Origin: an uncultured Lachnospiraceae bacterium
GTDB lineage: Bacteria > Bacillota > Clostridia > Lachnospirales > Lachnospiraceae
DNA length: 64,000 nt
Assembly (NCBI GenBank): GCA_934352055.1
Contig: CAKRJY010000001.1
Span: forward strand, 186,001 to 250,000
Reading direction: 5' to 3'
Shown here piece after piece: positions 9,683 to 17,712 of this stretch. Positions within the stretch are counted from its first letter, which is position 1, and every line of letters begins with the position of its first letter. Below the pieces are notes generated by a model. That model did not search any database, was not told the DNA's origin, and saw nothing but the letters and a program-made list of their open reading frames with translations. The translations under genes and the position numbers were made by a program.

Positions 9683-11155
9683 ATGGAAGCAAAACAGATC
9701 ACGACCTTTGCCCTGCAGGGCAAGGCTCTAAAAGAAGAACAGACCATTCCTGTGACCGCGGAGGCAGACGAGGCGCGCCACTTGGAATCGGGTGTCATCA
9801 ATTTATACCCGGAAATGGAATATCAGGAGATTGAGGGATTCGGCGGAGCTCTGACCGAAACTTCTGCTTACCTGTATTCTAAGATGAATCCGGCGGACAA
9901 GAAGCAGTTCTTAGAGGATTATTTTGGAAAAGAAGGACAGGGCTATCGTTTCCTTCGTATGCACATCGACAGCTGCGATTTTTCCCTGGAGGAATATCAG
10001 GCAGTGGCAGATCCTATCGCAGATCCTGACTTTACCACTTTTACCATTGACCGCGACCGCAAATATATGATCCCAATGCTCAAGGATGCCATGGCTATGA
10101 CTGCCACCCCATTTTCCATCCTTTTGAGCCCTTGGTCACCACCTTTCCAGTGGAAGACCCCACCAGAGGCTCCAAAAAACGATGCCAGTGTCTACGGTGG
10201 TTCCTTCCTTGCAAATTTCATGCCACCGGTCGACTATGAGAAGCCACAGCGAAACAACGGCGGTAAATTAAAGAAGGAACATTACGGCGACTGGGCGCGC
10301 TATCTGGCAAAATACGTCAATGCTTATTTGGAAGAAGGACTGCCGGTTACCATGATGAGCCTGCAAAACGAGACCATTGCAGCGACCAACTGGGACTCCT
10401 GTGTCTGGACTGCCGCTGAGCAGAAAGAATTCTTGCGCGATTACCTCTATCCTGCTTTTGAAGATGCCGGATTGGTCGGCAAAGTCGGTCTTTATATCTG
10501 GGATCACAACAAAGAACGCGTCTATGAATTTGCCAAAGAAGTCTTGGACGACGAGACAAAGAAAATGGTAGAAGGCATTGCTTTCCACTGGTATTCCGGC
10601 GATCATTTTGACGGACTTAGCCTGGCACACGATGCCTTCCCTGACATGAAACTCATGTCCAGCGAATGTTGTCCTCTGCACGCTCCGGGACAGGGAAATA
10701 TGCTTGCAGCCCTGATGGGTGGCGGCTCCAGTGTCGCTGAAACAGACTATCAGGATGCGGTCGATTATGCACACGACATCATCGGCGACCTTAATCACGG
10801 CATGAACCGCTGGATCGATTGGAACCTCTGCGTCGATGAACAGGGTGGTCCACGTCATGTGCCGATGGGCTTTGGTGCCTCTGTATGTGCAACACAGGAT
10901 GGTTCTTATAAAAAAATACTGATCTTTGATTATATCGGACATTTCTCACGCTATATCAAACCGGGAGCCAAGCGTATCGGTTGTTCCCAGTGCGATGACA
11001 AGGTGGAAGTGACGGCTGCCAAAAATCCAGACGGAAGCCTGGTGGTAGTCGCTTTGAATAAGAGCGAGCACGATGCCTCCTATGCCATCCGCCTAAAGGG
11101 CGATATTATCCGCATCGAACTTCCGGCAAAAACCATCTCAACGATTTTAATATAA
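9683..11155 (+). CDS. GH30 glycosidase
   Basis: A 490-residue enzyme of the glucosylceramidase-like GH30 family. EGFGGALTETSA (about 51-62) is the usual start of the barrel, SPWSPPFQWKT (150-159) the substrate loop, E230 in SLQNET the acid/base and E328 in MSSECC the nucleophile. A C-terminal beta-sandwich (about 415-490) ends in PAKTISTILI, typical of the family. There is no signal peptide. AAAGGAGATTTTTTC precedes the ATG. GH30 members cleave beta-glucosyl, beta-1,6-glucosyl, beta-1,6-galactosyl or beta-xylosyl bonds; the choice is open. It is transcribed alone, divergent from an AraC gene. Confidence 0.9.
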   Translation: MEAKQITTFALQGKALKEEQTIPVTAEADEARHLESGVINLYPEMEYQEIEGFGGALTETSAYLYSKMNPADKKQFLEDYFGKEGQGYRFLRMHIDSCDFSLEEYQAVADPIADPDFTTFTIDRDRKYMIPMLKDAMAMTATPFSILLSPWSPPFQWKTPPEAPKNDASVYGGSFLANFMPPVDYEKPQRNNGGKLKKEHYGDWARYLAKYVNAYLEEGLPVTMMSLQNETIAATNWDSCVWTAAEQKEFLRDYLYPAFEDAGLVGKVGLYIWDHNKERVYEFAKEVLDDETKKMVEGIAFHWYSGDHFDGLSLAHDAFPDMKLMSSECCPLHAPGQGNMLAALMGGGSSVAETDYQDAVDYAHDIIGDLNHGMNRWIDWNLCVDEQGGPRHVPMGFGASVCATQDGSYKKILIFDYIGHFSRYIKPGAKRIGCSQCDDKVEVTAAKNPDGSLVVVALNKSEHDASYAIRLKGDIIRIELPAKTISTILI

Positions 11156-11253
11156 AATAGATAAATGTATCTTTTTTGAACCATAGATATTTTTATCATA
11201 TACCAAAGCCGAGAAAATACATGAAAGAAATTATTAAATTTCTATAAACAAAA

Positions 11254-11283
11254 GGAAGTGCCTTGGCAAGACAAAGCACTTCC
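11254..11283 (-). terminator. Rho-independent terminator of the glycerate kinase gene
   Basis: GGAAGTGC and GCACTTCC form an 8-bp stem around a 14-base loop. Read on the minus strand the stem is followed by TTTTGTTTA. It lies about 60 bases past the stop of the glycerate kinase gene and also faces the end of the GH30 gene. Confidence 0.7.
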
Positions 11284-11340
11284 TGCTTCTACGCCACTGC
11301 GGAGGATGATCTGCCATCTAATAGCATTTTTATTTCCATC

Positions 11341-12597
11341 TCAGACCACCCCCTGATATAGAGCTACCCAGAAATCATTGACATTGGTACCGGTCGGCCC
11401 GGTGATTACCAGTCCATTGACAGTCTCTAGTCCATGATAAGCGTTGTTGTCCTGTAAGACTTTTTCATAGGAAAGCCCAGCATTTTTTAAAGCCGCATAG
11501 GAGTCTCCATCCACATAGCCACCTGCTGCATCTGTAGGTCCGTCCGTTCCGTCAGAGCCCACAGAAAAGATAGCTATATCTTTCTGCCCTGCAATCTCTT
11601 TCATGGCAGAAAAAGCCAGTTCCTGGTTGCGTCCGCCCAGACCTTTACCCTGCAAATGTACGACAGTCTCTCCCCCGGCGATCAGGGCAAGTTTTTGTTT
11701 TTCGCCGGATGCTTTTTCTGCTAAGATCTGTCTTGCCAGATTCTTTCCGACCTCTCTTGCTTCCGCCGTCACATCTTCGGCTAAGATCCTCGGCTCATAG
11801 CCCAGTTCATTACAGACTTTATACGCCGCCTTACACAACTGTCGTACGCTGCCAATGATCTGTGTGTGGACATTGCTGATTTCTTTTGGTGTTTCTTCTG
11901 CCAAACATTTCTCTGCCCCAACACTCAGTCGTAATTTGTATTTTTTTGCAATATTTCCTGCGTCTTTGCAGGTAGATGCATCCGGATATGCAGGACCAGA
12001 CGCAATCATATCCAGTGGATCTCCCACAATATCAGATAATACAATTGCTTCCACCGCCGCAGGCATGCAGGCTTGCGCAAATCTGCCGCCTTTCACCTGT
12101 GATAATCGTTTGCGAATAGTATTCATTTCCACAATATCTGCGCCACTTGCCAGCAACTGCTCTGTAATATCCGAAAGCTCCTCACCAGAAATCTTTGGTT
12201 TTTCAAACAAGGCACTGCCACCGCCAGATACTAAAAAAAGCACCATATCCTCCTCTGTCAGATTTTGCACCATAGAAAGCACTTCTTCTGTACCTCGAAA
12301 GCTGTTTTCATCCGGCACCGGATGACCTGCTTCTACACAGGTGATCCGAGGCAATGGTCCCATGACATGACCATATTTGGTAAGCACCACGCCTTTTTCA
12401 TAAGAAATATCATGTTCTTTAAAAAAAGTAACTGCTGCATCCGCCATCTGCCATGCGGCTTTTCCAATCGCTACCACATACACATGCTTTGAAAATGTAA
12501 TATTGTGCATCGCACGTTTTACCGCCGCATCCGGTTTTACCGATGCAAGCACTTCTGCAATGATTTGATTTGCTTCATTTCTTAACTTCTGATTCAT
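11341..12597 (-). CDS. glycerate 2-kinase, MOFRL family
   Basis: A 418-residue protein of the GckA/TtuD family that phosphorylates D-glycerate to 2-phosphoglycerate. The N-terminal DUF4147 domain holds VYVVAIGKAAWQMADAA (about 45-61), LFLVSGGGSALFEKP and the substrate loop; the C-terminal MOFRL domain holds IAGGETVVHLQGKGLGGRNQELAF and FSVGSDGTDGPTDAAGGYVDG. The open frame runs 30 codons further into the tRNA-Leu terminator, but a GGAGGAAAGCAC site decides for the ATG at 12597. The gene starts right after that terminator, so read-through from the tRNA or a promoter inside the short gap must drive it. Its role is probably salvage of glycerate from sugar-acid breakdown. Confidence 0.9.
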   Translation of the reverse strand: MNQKLRNEANQIIAEVLASVKPDAAVKRAMHNITFSKHVYVVAIGKAAWQMADAAVTFFKEHDISYEKGVVLTKYGHVMGPLPRITCVEAGHPVPDENSFRGTEEVLSMVQNLTEEDMVLFLVSGGGSALFEKPKISGEELSDITEQLLASGADIVEMNTIRKRLSQVKGGRFAQACMPAAVEAIVLSDIVGDPLDMIASGPAYPDASTCKDAGNIAKKYKLRLSVGAEKCLAEETPKEISNVHTQIIGSVRQLCKAAYKVCNELGYEPRILAEDVTAEAREVGKNLARQILAEKASGEKQKLALIAGGETVVHLQGKGLGGRNQELAFSAMKEIAGQKDIAIFSVGSDGTDGPTDAAGGYVDGDSYAALKNAGLSYEKVLQDNNAYHGLETVNGLVITGPTGTNVNDFWVALYQGVV

Positions 12598-12619
12598 GTG
12601 CTTTCCTCCAGCCTCATGC

Positions 12620-12650
12620 AAAAAATCCCAGACATCACTGTCTGGGATTT
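12620..12650 (-). terminator. Rho-independent terminator after tRNA-Leu
   Basis: AATCCCAGACA and TGTCTGGGATT form a perfect 11-bp stem with a four-base loop. On the minus strand it is followed by a run of T. It lies between tRNA-Leu and the glycerate kinase start. Confidence 0.9.
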
Positions 12651-12660
12651 TGTATGATAG

Positions 12661-12740
12661 TACGGGCAACAGGACTTGAACCTGCACGGTCTCCCACTAG
12701 AACCTAAATCTAGCGCGTCTGCCAATTCCGCCACGCCCGC
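12661..12740 (-). tRNA. tRNA-Leu (anticodon UAG)
   Basis: The minus strand folds as a tRNA with acceptor arms GCGGGCG and TGCCCGT, D-arm GGCGGAATTGGCAGACG, anticodon stem CTAGA/TCTAG with loop TTTAGGT (anticodon TAG, reading CUA/CUN leucine codons), a longer variable arm of class II type, and T-loop GTTCAAGTC. No CCA is encoded. Confidence 0.95.
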
Positions 12741-12803
12741 ACATATAACTTGCTATCGCAGTTACTAAAACAGATTATCATATTACGTTTTAATTAGCAA
12801 CCT

Positions 12804-12862
12804 TTTTATACCCGATAGGGTGCATTTTTATATATCCATATCATTTTATACCCTTTCGGGTG
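12804..12862. repeat. two 19-bp direct repeats, each a small hairpin, 40 bp apart
   Basis: TTTTATACCCGATAGGGTG at 12804-12822 and TTTTATACCCTTTCGGGTG at 12844-12862 share all bases except the central four. Each folds as ACCC-NNNN-GGGT. They lie between the end of the sortase gene and tRNA-Leu, so they could be sites for a protein acting on tRNA-Leu transcription or weak ends of the sortase operon. No known motif is recognised. Confidence 0.6.
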
Positions 12863-12866
12863 TAAT

Positions 12867-13661
12867 CTATTTCGTGTATGATGTCGTATCCACCAGCTTC
12901 CCGACTACTAGAAAACGTCGATCACTTTGACTGCCGATGCAGGTAGACAAAACTAGTAACTTGTCCTCCGCCGTTACTTCCACACCTTCTCTGACATGAG
13001 TAATGCTTCGCCCTTCTTCTGCACATGATTTCAGCGAATCCAAAAACTGCTGCACACCATCTGTTGATTTCAGATCAAACATTGCCGGAATATAATTATC
13101 ATTGTAATTGTATACACCAAAAATCTGATACGTATAGAGCGCATCTGCTGTTTCAAATGTCATTGTCTCATTTTGCTGAAAAAATGTCTCCTCATCAAAC
13201 AAATGCAAAGAACCAAACATGGTATCTGCACGCATATCGTGACCATACAATATGGTAATGCCATCCGTCATGTCCTCACTGTTACACTGATTGCTGTAAA
13301 TTGCTCCCGCAATCGTCTGTACATGATTGATATCGTGATTGAGATAATAATTATCTTCCTCTGTCTGCAAAACCGGATAATCCACAATGGTATTTGGCAC
13401 ATTGACCCAACCATACACATCTTCATTCTGTTCTTTCAAAGATGCAAAATCGTGAAGTGGGGTTGCCACAGGCTCTTCTTTCTTTTCTTTCGGTTTGGTT
13501 TCTTTTTCACGCATTTTGGCATATTCTGCTTCCGCAAGGTCATTTTTATGTTGTTGATACATGTATCCACCAAAAAGCGCTGCCGCTGCAACCAAAATTA
13601 CGATACTAACCATTCGTAAAAAGCGTACCTGTTTTGCATTATCCTTCTTATCTTTTGTCAT
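12867..13661 (-). CDS. srtB: class B sortase
   Basis: A 264-residue membrane-anchored transpeptidase. An N-terminal membrane segment (about residues 15-35, FLRMVSIVILVAAAALFGG) is followed by a charged linker and the sortase barrel. LYGHDMR carries the catalytic His, VLSTCIGSQSDRR the catalytic Cys and Arg. The spacing and the NQCNSEDMTDGITILYGH segment fit class B, which anchors proteins to cell wall or pilin. AAGGAGTGATGACAGA precedes the ATG at 13661; the 27-codon longer frame overlaps the mrp gene and lacks a site. No gene with an obvious sorting signal is adjacent, so the substrate must be encoded elsewhere. It is the last gene of mtnA-mrp-srtB. Confidence 0.9.
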   Translation of the reverse strand: MTKDKKDNAKQVRFLRMVSIVILVAAAALFGGYMYQQHKNDLAEAEYAKMREKETKPKEKKEEPVATPLHDFASLKEQNEDVYGWVNVPNTIVDYPVLQTEEDNYYLNHDINHVQTIAGAIYSNQCNSEDMTDGITILYGHDMRADTMFGSLHLFDEETFFQQNETMTFETADALYTYQIFGVYNYNDNYIPAMFDLKSTDGVQQFLDSLKSCAEEGRSITHVREGVEVTAEDKLLVLSTCIGSQSDRRFLVVGKLVDTTSYTK

Positions 13662-13695
13662 TCTGTCATCACTCCTTGTGGCAAAAGGAACGTCC

Positions 13696-14544
13696 CTAAC
13701 GTAAGTTCTCCAGAACTGTCTTTGCCTCTGTAAGATAGTCATTCTCTACTGCGTAGATTTCACCTGCATCTGCTGCCTTTGCAAATTTCTGATCCATTGG
13801 AAGCTTGCCGAGGACAGAAATACCGAGTTCTTTTGCAACATCCTCAATATGACTATCGCCATAAATATGAATCTCTTCATCGCAGTTTGGACATTTTACA
13901 TAGCTGTAGTTTTCAACAACACCAAGTACCGGAACATCCATCATTCCTGCCATGTTGTAAGCTTTCTTTACAATCATCTGTACCAATTCCTGTGGAGATG
14001 TCACAATCACAATACCATCTACTGGAAGTGACTGGAATACCGTAAGCGGAACGTCACCTGTTCCAGGTGGCATATCAACAAACAAATAGTCCACATCGCC
14101 CCACTGTACATCTGTCCAGAACTGCTTTACTGCACCGGCAATAACAGGACCTCTCCAGATTACCGGCTGTTCCTCATCCTCTAAAAGAAGATTAATAGAC
14201 ATAATCTTTGTTCCATCTTCTGCTTCGATTGGGAATGTACCGTTATCATCACCAACGGCCGGACCGTGTACACCAAACATCTTTGGAATCGATGGACCTG
14301 TGATATCCGCATCCAAAATTCCTACCTTATATCCTGCTTTTGCCATCATAGATGCCAGTGAAGATGTCACAAACGATTTACCTACGCCACCTTTACCACT
14401 GACAATACCAATTACATGTTTAATACGTGCATTTGGGTTTGTTTCTACCTCAAATGGATTTTTTTTGTTTGCTGATGCGCAGCCGGCACAGCTTTCTTTT
14501 GAACATGTAGATGCACTGGCGCATCCTTTCTTTTCTTCTGCCAT
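13696..14544 (-). CDS. mrp: Mrp/NBP35-family ATP-binding iron-sulfur carrier
   Basis: A 282-residue P-loop NTPase. GKGGVGKS (50-57) is the deviant Walker A of the family, DMPPGTGDVPL the switch region, and YVKCPNCDEEI the C-terminal CxxC that holds a bridging [4Fe-4S] cluster between subunits. The N-terminal tail has four cysteines (CASASTCSKESCAGC, residues 8-22), an extension reminiscent of the NBP35 branch that may hold a second cluster. Its role is cluster assembly or transfer to apoproteins in the cytoplasm. AGGGAGGAAATTAGTATT precedes the start; it lies 19 bases after mtnA. Confidence 0.92.
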   Translation of the reverse strand: MAEEKKGCASASTCSKESCAGCASANKKNPFEVETNPNARIKHVIGIVSGKGGVGKSFVTSSLASMMAKAGYKVGILDADITGPSIPKMFGVHGPAVGDDNGTFPIEAEDGTKIMSINLLLEDEEQPVIWRGPVIAGAVKQFWTDVQWGDVDYLFVDMPPGTGDVPLTVFQSLPVDGIVIVTSPQELVQMIVKKAYNMAGMMDVPVLGVVENYSYVKCPNCDEEIHIYGDSHIEDVAKELGISVLGKLPMDQKFAKAADAGEIYAVENDYLTEAKTVLENLR

Positions 14545-14563
14545 AATACTAATTTCCTCCCTT

Positions 14564-15643
14564 TTATATGCGTTTTTGCTTATTATCCATAATTGCTTTT
14601 AAAGACTCTGTATACGGAGCTCGTGCGACCCCATATTCTGTCACAATGCCTGCGATTAATTCATGGTCTGTCACATCAAATGCCGGATTAAAGATTTTAA
14701 CATTTTCCGGTGCCATGCGCTTTTCATACCACATTTCTGCTATTTCTTCCGGTTTACGTTCTTCAATGACAATATCATCTCCCGTGGCGGTTGCCATATC
14801 AATCGTAGATGTCGGTGCGCAAATATATACCGGAACATTGTACTGCTTAGCCACAGCGGCAACAACAGATGTACCAATTTTATTTGCTGTGTCACCGTTG
14901 GCTGCGACACGGTCACACCCTACAAATACAGCATTCACCCAGCCGTTTTTCATAACCATTGCTGACATATTATCACAAATCAGTGTTGTATCCACACCAG
15001 ATTCCTGCAATTCAAACGCAGTCAATCGTGCCCCTTGTAAAAGAGGTCTTGTTTCATCGCAAAATACATGCAAATGATAATCATTTTCTTCTGCCAGATA
15101 AATTGGTGCAGTTGCCGTACCATAACGTACTGCAGCAAGTTTTCCCGCATTACAGTGTGTCAGGATGCCATCGCCCGGCGAAATCAGTTCCATACCATAT
15201 TCACCAATCTTATGGCATACTTCAATATCCTCATTGCGGATTGTGATTGCCTCCTGATGCAACGCCTCTATGATTTGTGGCAAAGCTTCTTCTTTGTGTG
15301 CTACTACAACAGCTTCCATGCGCTTTAACGCCCATGACAGATTGACTGCTGTTGGACGTGATGCATCAAGATATTCCTTATCTTTACAAAATGCATCATA
15401 AAATGCATCAAATGTTTTTGCGTTATATCGACAAGATAACACATACATACCGATTGCAGCTGCAACACCGATTGCCGGCGCACCACGTACTTGCAATAGA
15501 TAAATGGCATCCCAGATTTCCTTTGCGGTTGTCAGAGATAACATCTCTATCGTTCCCGGCAATTTTGTCTGATCAATGATCACGAGAGCCTTGTTCGCCT
15601 CATCCAATGCGACTGTATCAATTTCTGTAATTTTACCATCCAT
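14564..15643 (-). CDS. mtnA: S-methyl-5-thioribose-1-phosphate isomerase
   Basis: A 359-residue enzyme of the eIF2B/MtnA family converting methylthioribose-1-phosphate to methylthioribulose-1-phosphate in methionine salvage (or in related 5-deoxypentose disposal). VRGAPAIGVAAAIGM (about 54-68), NCNAGKLAAV-like LTHCNAGKLAA (about 160-170, catalytic Cys) and VFVGCDRVAANGDTANKIGT (about 238-257, catalytic Asp) are all present. AGGGGG precedes the ATG and a promoter lies at 15677-15705. No other salvage gene is next to it; it heads the operon with mrp and srtB. Confidence 0.94.
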   Translation of the reverse strand: MDGKITEIDTVALDEANKALVIIDQTKLPGTIEMLSLTTAKEIWDAIYLLQVRGAPAIGVAAAIGMYVLSCRYNAKTFDAFYDAFCKDKEYLDASRPTAVNLSWALKRMEAVVVAHKEEALPQIIEALHQEAITIRNEDIEVCHKIGEYGMELISPGDGILTHCNAGKLAAVRYGTATAPIYLAEENDYHLHVFCDETRPLLQGARLTAFELQESGVDTTLICDNMSAMVMKNGWVNAVFVGCDRVAANGDTANKIGTSVVAAVAKQYNVPVYICAPTSTIDMATATGDDIVIEERKPEEIAEMWYEKRMAPENVKIFNPAFDVTDHELIAGIVTEYGVARAPYTESLKAIMDNKQKRI

Positions 15644-15676
15644 CTCATTTATCCCCCTATTATTTTCAACACCTAT

Positions 15677-15705
15677 ATTGTACTGAATTTACCCGGAATA
15701 TACAA
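15677..15705 (-). promoter_or_regulatory. sigma-A promoter of mtnA-mrp-srtB
   Basis: On the minus strand TTGTAT, a 17-base spacer and TACAAT are found, with a start point expected near 15670, about 27 bases before the mtnA ATG. No SAM riboswitch-like structure was recognised in the leader. Confidence 0.7.
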
Positions 15706-15776
15706 ATGTGTTCCTCGGAAAGTGCAAGTTTGTGCCCCTCATAAATTTCTGAGTACTCTGGTGCAGAAGCAGACGC

Positions 15777-15812
15777 AAAGACGAGCCGGTCACCTGACCG
15801 ACTCGTCTTTTT
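15777..15812 (-). terminator. Rho-independent terminator of the butyryl-CoA operon
   Basis: AAAGACGAG and CTCGTCTTT enclose an inner GGTCA/TGACC pair, forming a long stem flanked by A and T runs on both strands. It lies 30 bases past the etfA stop and may also stop transcripts from the other side. Confidence 0.85.
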
Positions 15813-15841
15813 GAAAATAAGAAATGATGGGAAAGCAATTA

Positions 15842-16894
15842 TTATGCTAACTCAGCCTTTAAAGCTTCTGTTAAAGCTGGAACAATCTTCTTGAGATCTC
15901 CAACAATACCATAGTCAGCAACATCAAAGATTGGAGCATCTGCATCTTTATTGATTGCAATAATGATGTCAGATTCTTCCATACCGGCAACGTGCTGGAT
16001 TGCTCCAGAGATACCGATTGCAAAATATACATTAGGACGAACTGTCTTTCCTGTCTGTCCTACCTGATAATCCTGTGCCAACCAGCCGTTTTCAACAACA
16101 GCACGTGAACAAGATACCATTCCGCCAAGAACATTTGCCAAATCTTTCAACATCTGGAAATTTTCAGCGCTACCAACACCACGTCCACCAGATACTAAGA
16201 TCTTTGCGTCCATGATATTTTCAACAGTACCAACTGCCTTTACAATCTCCTGAATTTCAACATATTTGTTGTTCTTTGTAAATCCAGGGTTGTAGTTGAT
16301 AACTTCAGCCTTTGCGCCCTTAACTGGTGTAATCTTCTGCATAACACCAGGACGAACGGTTGCCATCTGAGGACGGTTATCTGGACAAGCGATTGTTGCG
16401 ATTGTGTTTCCACCAAATGCAGGTCTTGTCATAAGTAACTGACCATGCTTTTGTGTATCTTCTTTTCCTTCTGGAACAGTAAGTGGGAAATCACCAATCT
16501 CAAGTACTGTACAGTCTGCTGTAAGACCTGTCTTAACTCTTGCTGAAACAGTTGGTCCTAAGTCACGTCCGATAGCTGTAGCACCAACTAACATGATGTC
16601 AGGCTTATACTCATTGATTACAGAAGCAAGTGCATGTGCATATGGTTCTGTTCTGTATGTTTCAAGTTCTGGATCATCTACAACGATTACTCTGTCTGCA
16701 CCATACTCAGCCAAAGAATCTACAAGATTACCTACGTTATGTCCTAAAAGAACAGCTGTTACATCTGTTCCCAAATCTGCAGCAAGTTCTTTTGCCTTTC
16801 CGATCAATTCGAAGGCAATGGAACTAATTTCATTATCTACCTGCTGTGCGTAGATATATACGCCCTTATATTCTTCTAATGCCATTTTATTCAC
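15842..16894 (-). CDS. etfA: electron transfer flavoprotein alpha subunit
   Basis: A 350-residue subunit that with EtfB carries electrons for the butyryl-CoA dehydrogenase bifurcating complex. The N-terminal half (GVYIYAQQVDNEISSIAFELIGKAKELA) is the EtfA Rossmann-like domain and the C-terminal FAD domain has SGGRGVGSAENF, GQTGKTVRPNVYFAIGISGAIQH and INKDADAPIFDVADYGIVGDL. A GTG start at 16894 lies 6 bases after GGAAGG; an ATG three codons on (16885) is the alternative. It is the last gene of thl-hbd-bcd-etfB-etfA, 15 bases after etfB, and is followed by a terminator. Confidence 0.96.
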   Translation of the reverse strand: MNKMALEEYKGVYIYAQQVDNEISSIAFELIGKAKELAADLGTDVTAVLLGHNVGNLVDSLAEYGADRVIVVDDPELETYRTEPYAHALASVINEYKPDIMLVGATAIGRDLGPTVSARVKTGLTADCTVLEIGDFPLTVPEGKEDTQKHGQLLMTRPAFGGNTIATIACPDNRPQMATVRPGVMQKITPVKGAKAEVINYNPGFTKNNKYVEIQEIVKAVGTVENIMDAKILVSGGRGVGSAENFQMLKDLANVLGGMVSCSRAVVENGWLAQDYQVGQTGKTVRPNVYFAIGISGAIQHVAGMEESDIIIAINKDADAPIFDVADYGIVGDLKKIVPALTEALKAELA

Positions 16895-16909
16895 CGTTTT
16901 CCTTCCAAA

Positions 16910-17692
16910 TTAGATTACATGTTTTTCTTTTAATTTGTCCATGATGTAAGATACGGATTCAGTTGGGTCTAATGTAACCTTTTCACCTGCACCCTTACGT
17001 ACCTTATCAGATGCCTTAGCGATCTTTGTTGGAGATCCCTTTAATCCGAGATCGGAATCGTCAACATCCTTTAAGTCTGCGCGACCCCATACGGTTACTT
17101 CTTTGTCATATGCGTCAAAGATTCCGCCTGGTGTCATATATCTTGGTGTATTTAATTCAGAAAGAGCGGTTACCAGACAAGGCATCTGAGCCTTAATCAT
17201 ATGGTATCTGTCTTCATACTGACGCTTAACGATAACAGAATCACCTTCTACTTTAAGATCCTCTGCATAAGAGATTACTGGAATACCAAGATGCTCTGCA
17301 ATCTGTGGTCCAACCTGTGCAGTATCTCCATCAATAGCCTGACGACCTGTGATGATAAGATCATAATCAATATTTCTAAGTGCACCAGCAATTGTTGTTG
17401 ATGTTGCCCATGTATCAGCTCCACCAAGTACTCTATCTGTAACAAGAACTGCGTTATCAGCGCCCATTGCCATAGCCTCGCGAAGTACATCATCTGCCTT
17501 AGGAAGACCCATGGTAAGAACGGTTACTTCTGCACCGATTTCATCTTTGATTCGAAGTGCTGCCTCTAATCCGGCTTTGTCATCCGGGTTCATAATAGCA
17601 AGCATTGCTGCTCTATCAAGTGTTCCGTCTGGGTTAAACTTAACGCCACCCTTTGTGTCAGGAACCTGTTTAATACATACTACGATTTTCAT
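16910..17692 (-). CDS. etfB: electron transfer flavoprotein beta subunit
   Basis: A 260-residue EtfB with the family start MKIVVCIKQVPDT, AMAMGADNAVLVTDRVLGGADTWATS (nucleotide-binding) and IITGRQAIDGDTAQVGPQIAEHLGIP (the EtfB signature). In anaerobic butyrate formers this subunit holds the bifurcating FAD that takes electrons from NADH and splits them between crotonyl-CoA and ferredoxin. GGAGGAAATAGATAC precedes the start. It lies 20 bases after bcd. Confidence 0.96.
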   Translation of the reverse strand: MKIVVCIKQVPDTKGGVKFNPDGTLDRAAMLAIMNPDDKAGLEAALRIKDEIGAEVTVLTMGLPKADDVLREAMAMGADNAVLVTDRVLGGADTWATSTTIAGALRNIDYDLIITGRQAIDGDTAQVGPQIAEHLGIPVISYAEDLKVEGDSVIVKRQYEDRYHMIKAQMPCLVTALSELNTPRYMTPGGIFDAYDKEVTVWGRADLKDVDDSDLGLKGSPTKIAKASDKVRKGAGEKVTLDPTESVSYIMDKLKEKHVI

Positions 17693-17712
17693 GTATCTAT
17701 TTCCTCCTATTC

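Noticed and set aside
10268..10942. Minus-strand 224-residue open frame inside the GH30 gene
   Set aside because: The GH30 frame has catalytic motifs throughout; the antisense frame shows no domain and has no ribosome site.
12598..12687. Longer N-terminus of the glycerate kinase
   Set aside because: It would be translated from the tRNA-Leu end and its terminator; the GGAGG site places the start at 12597.
15643..15776. SAM riboswitch or other leader RNA before mtnA
   Set aside because: The leader after the promoter is only about 27 bases, and the upstream part shows no conserved core that I recognise.
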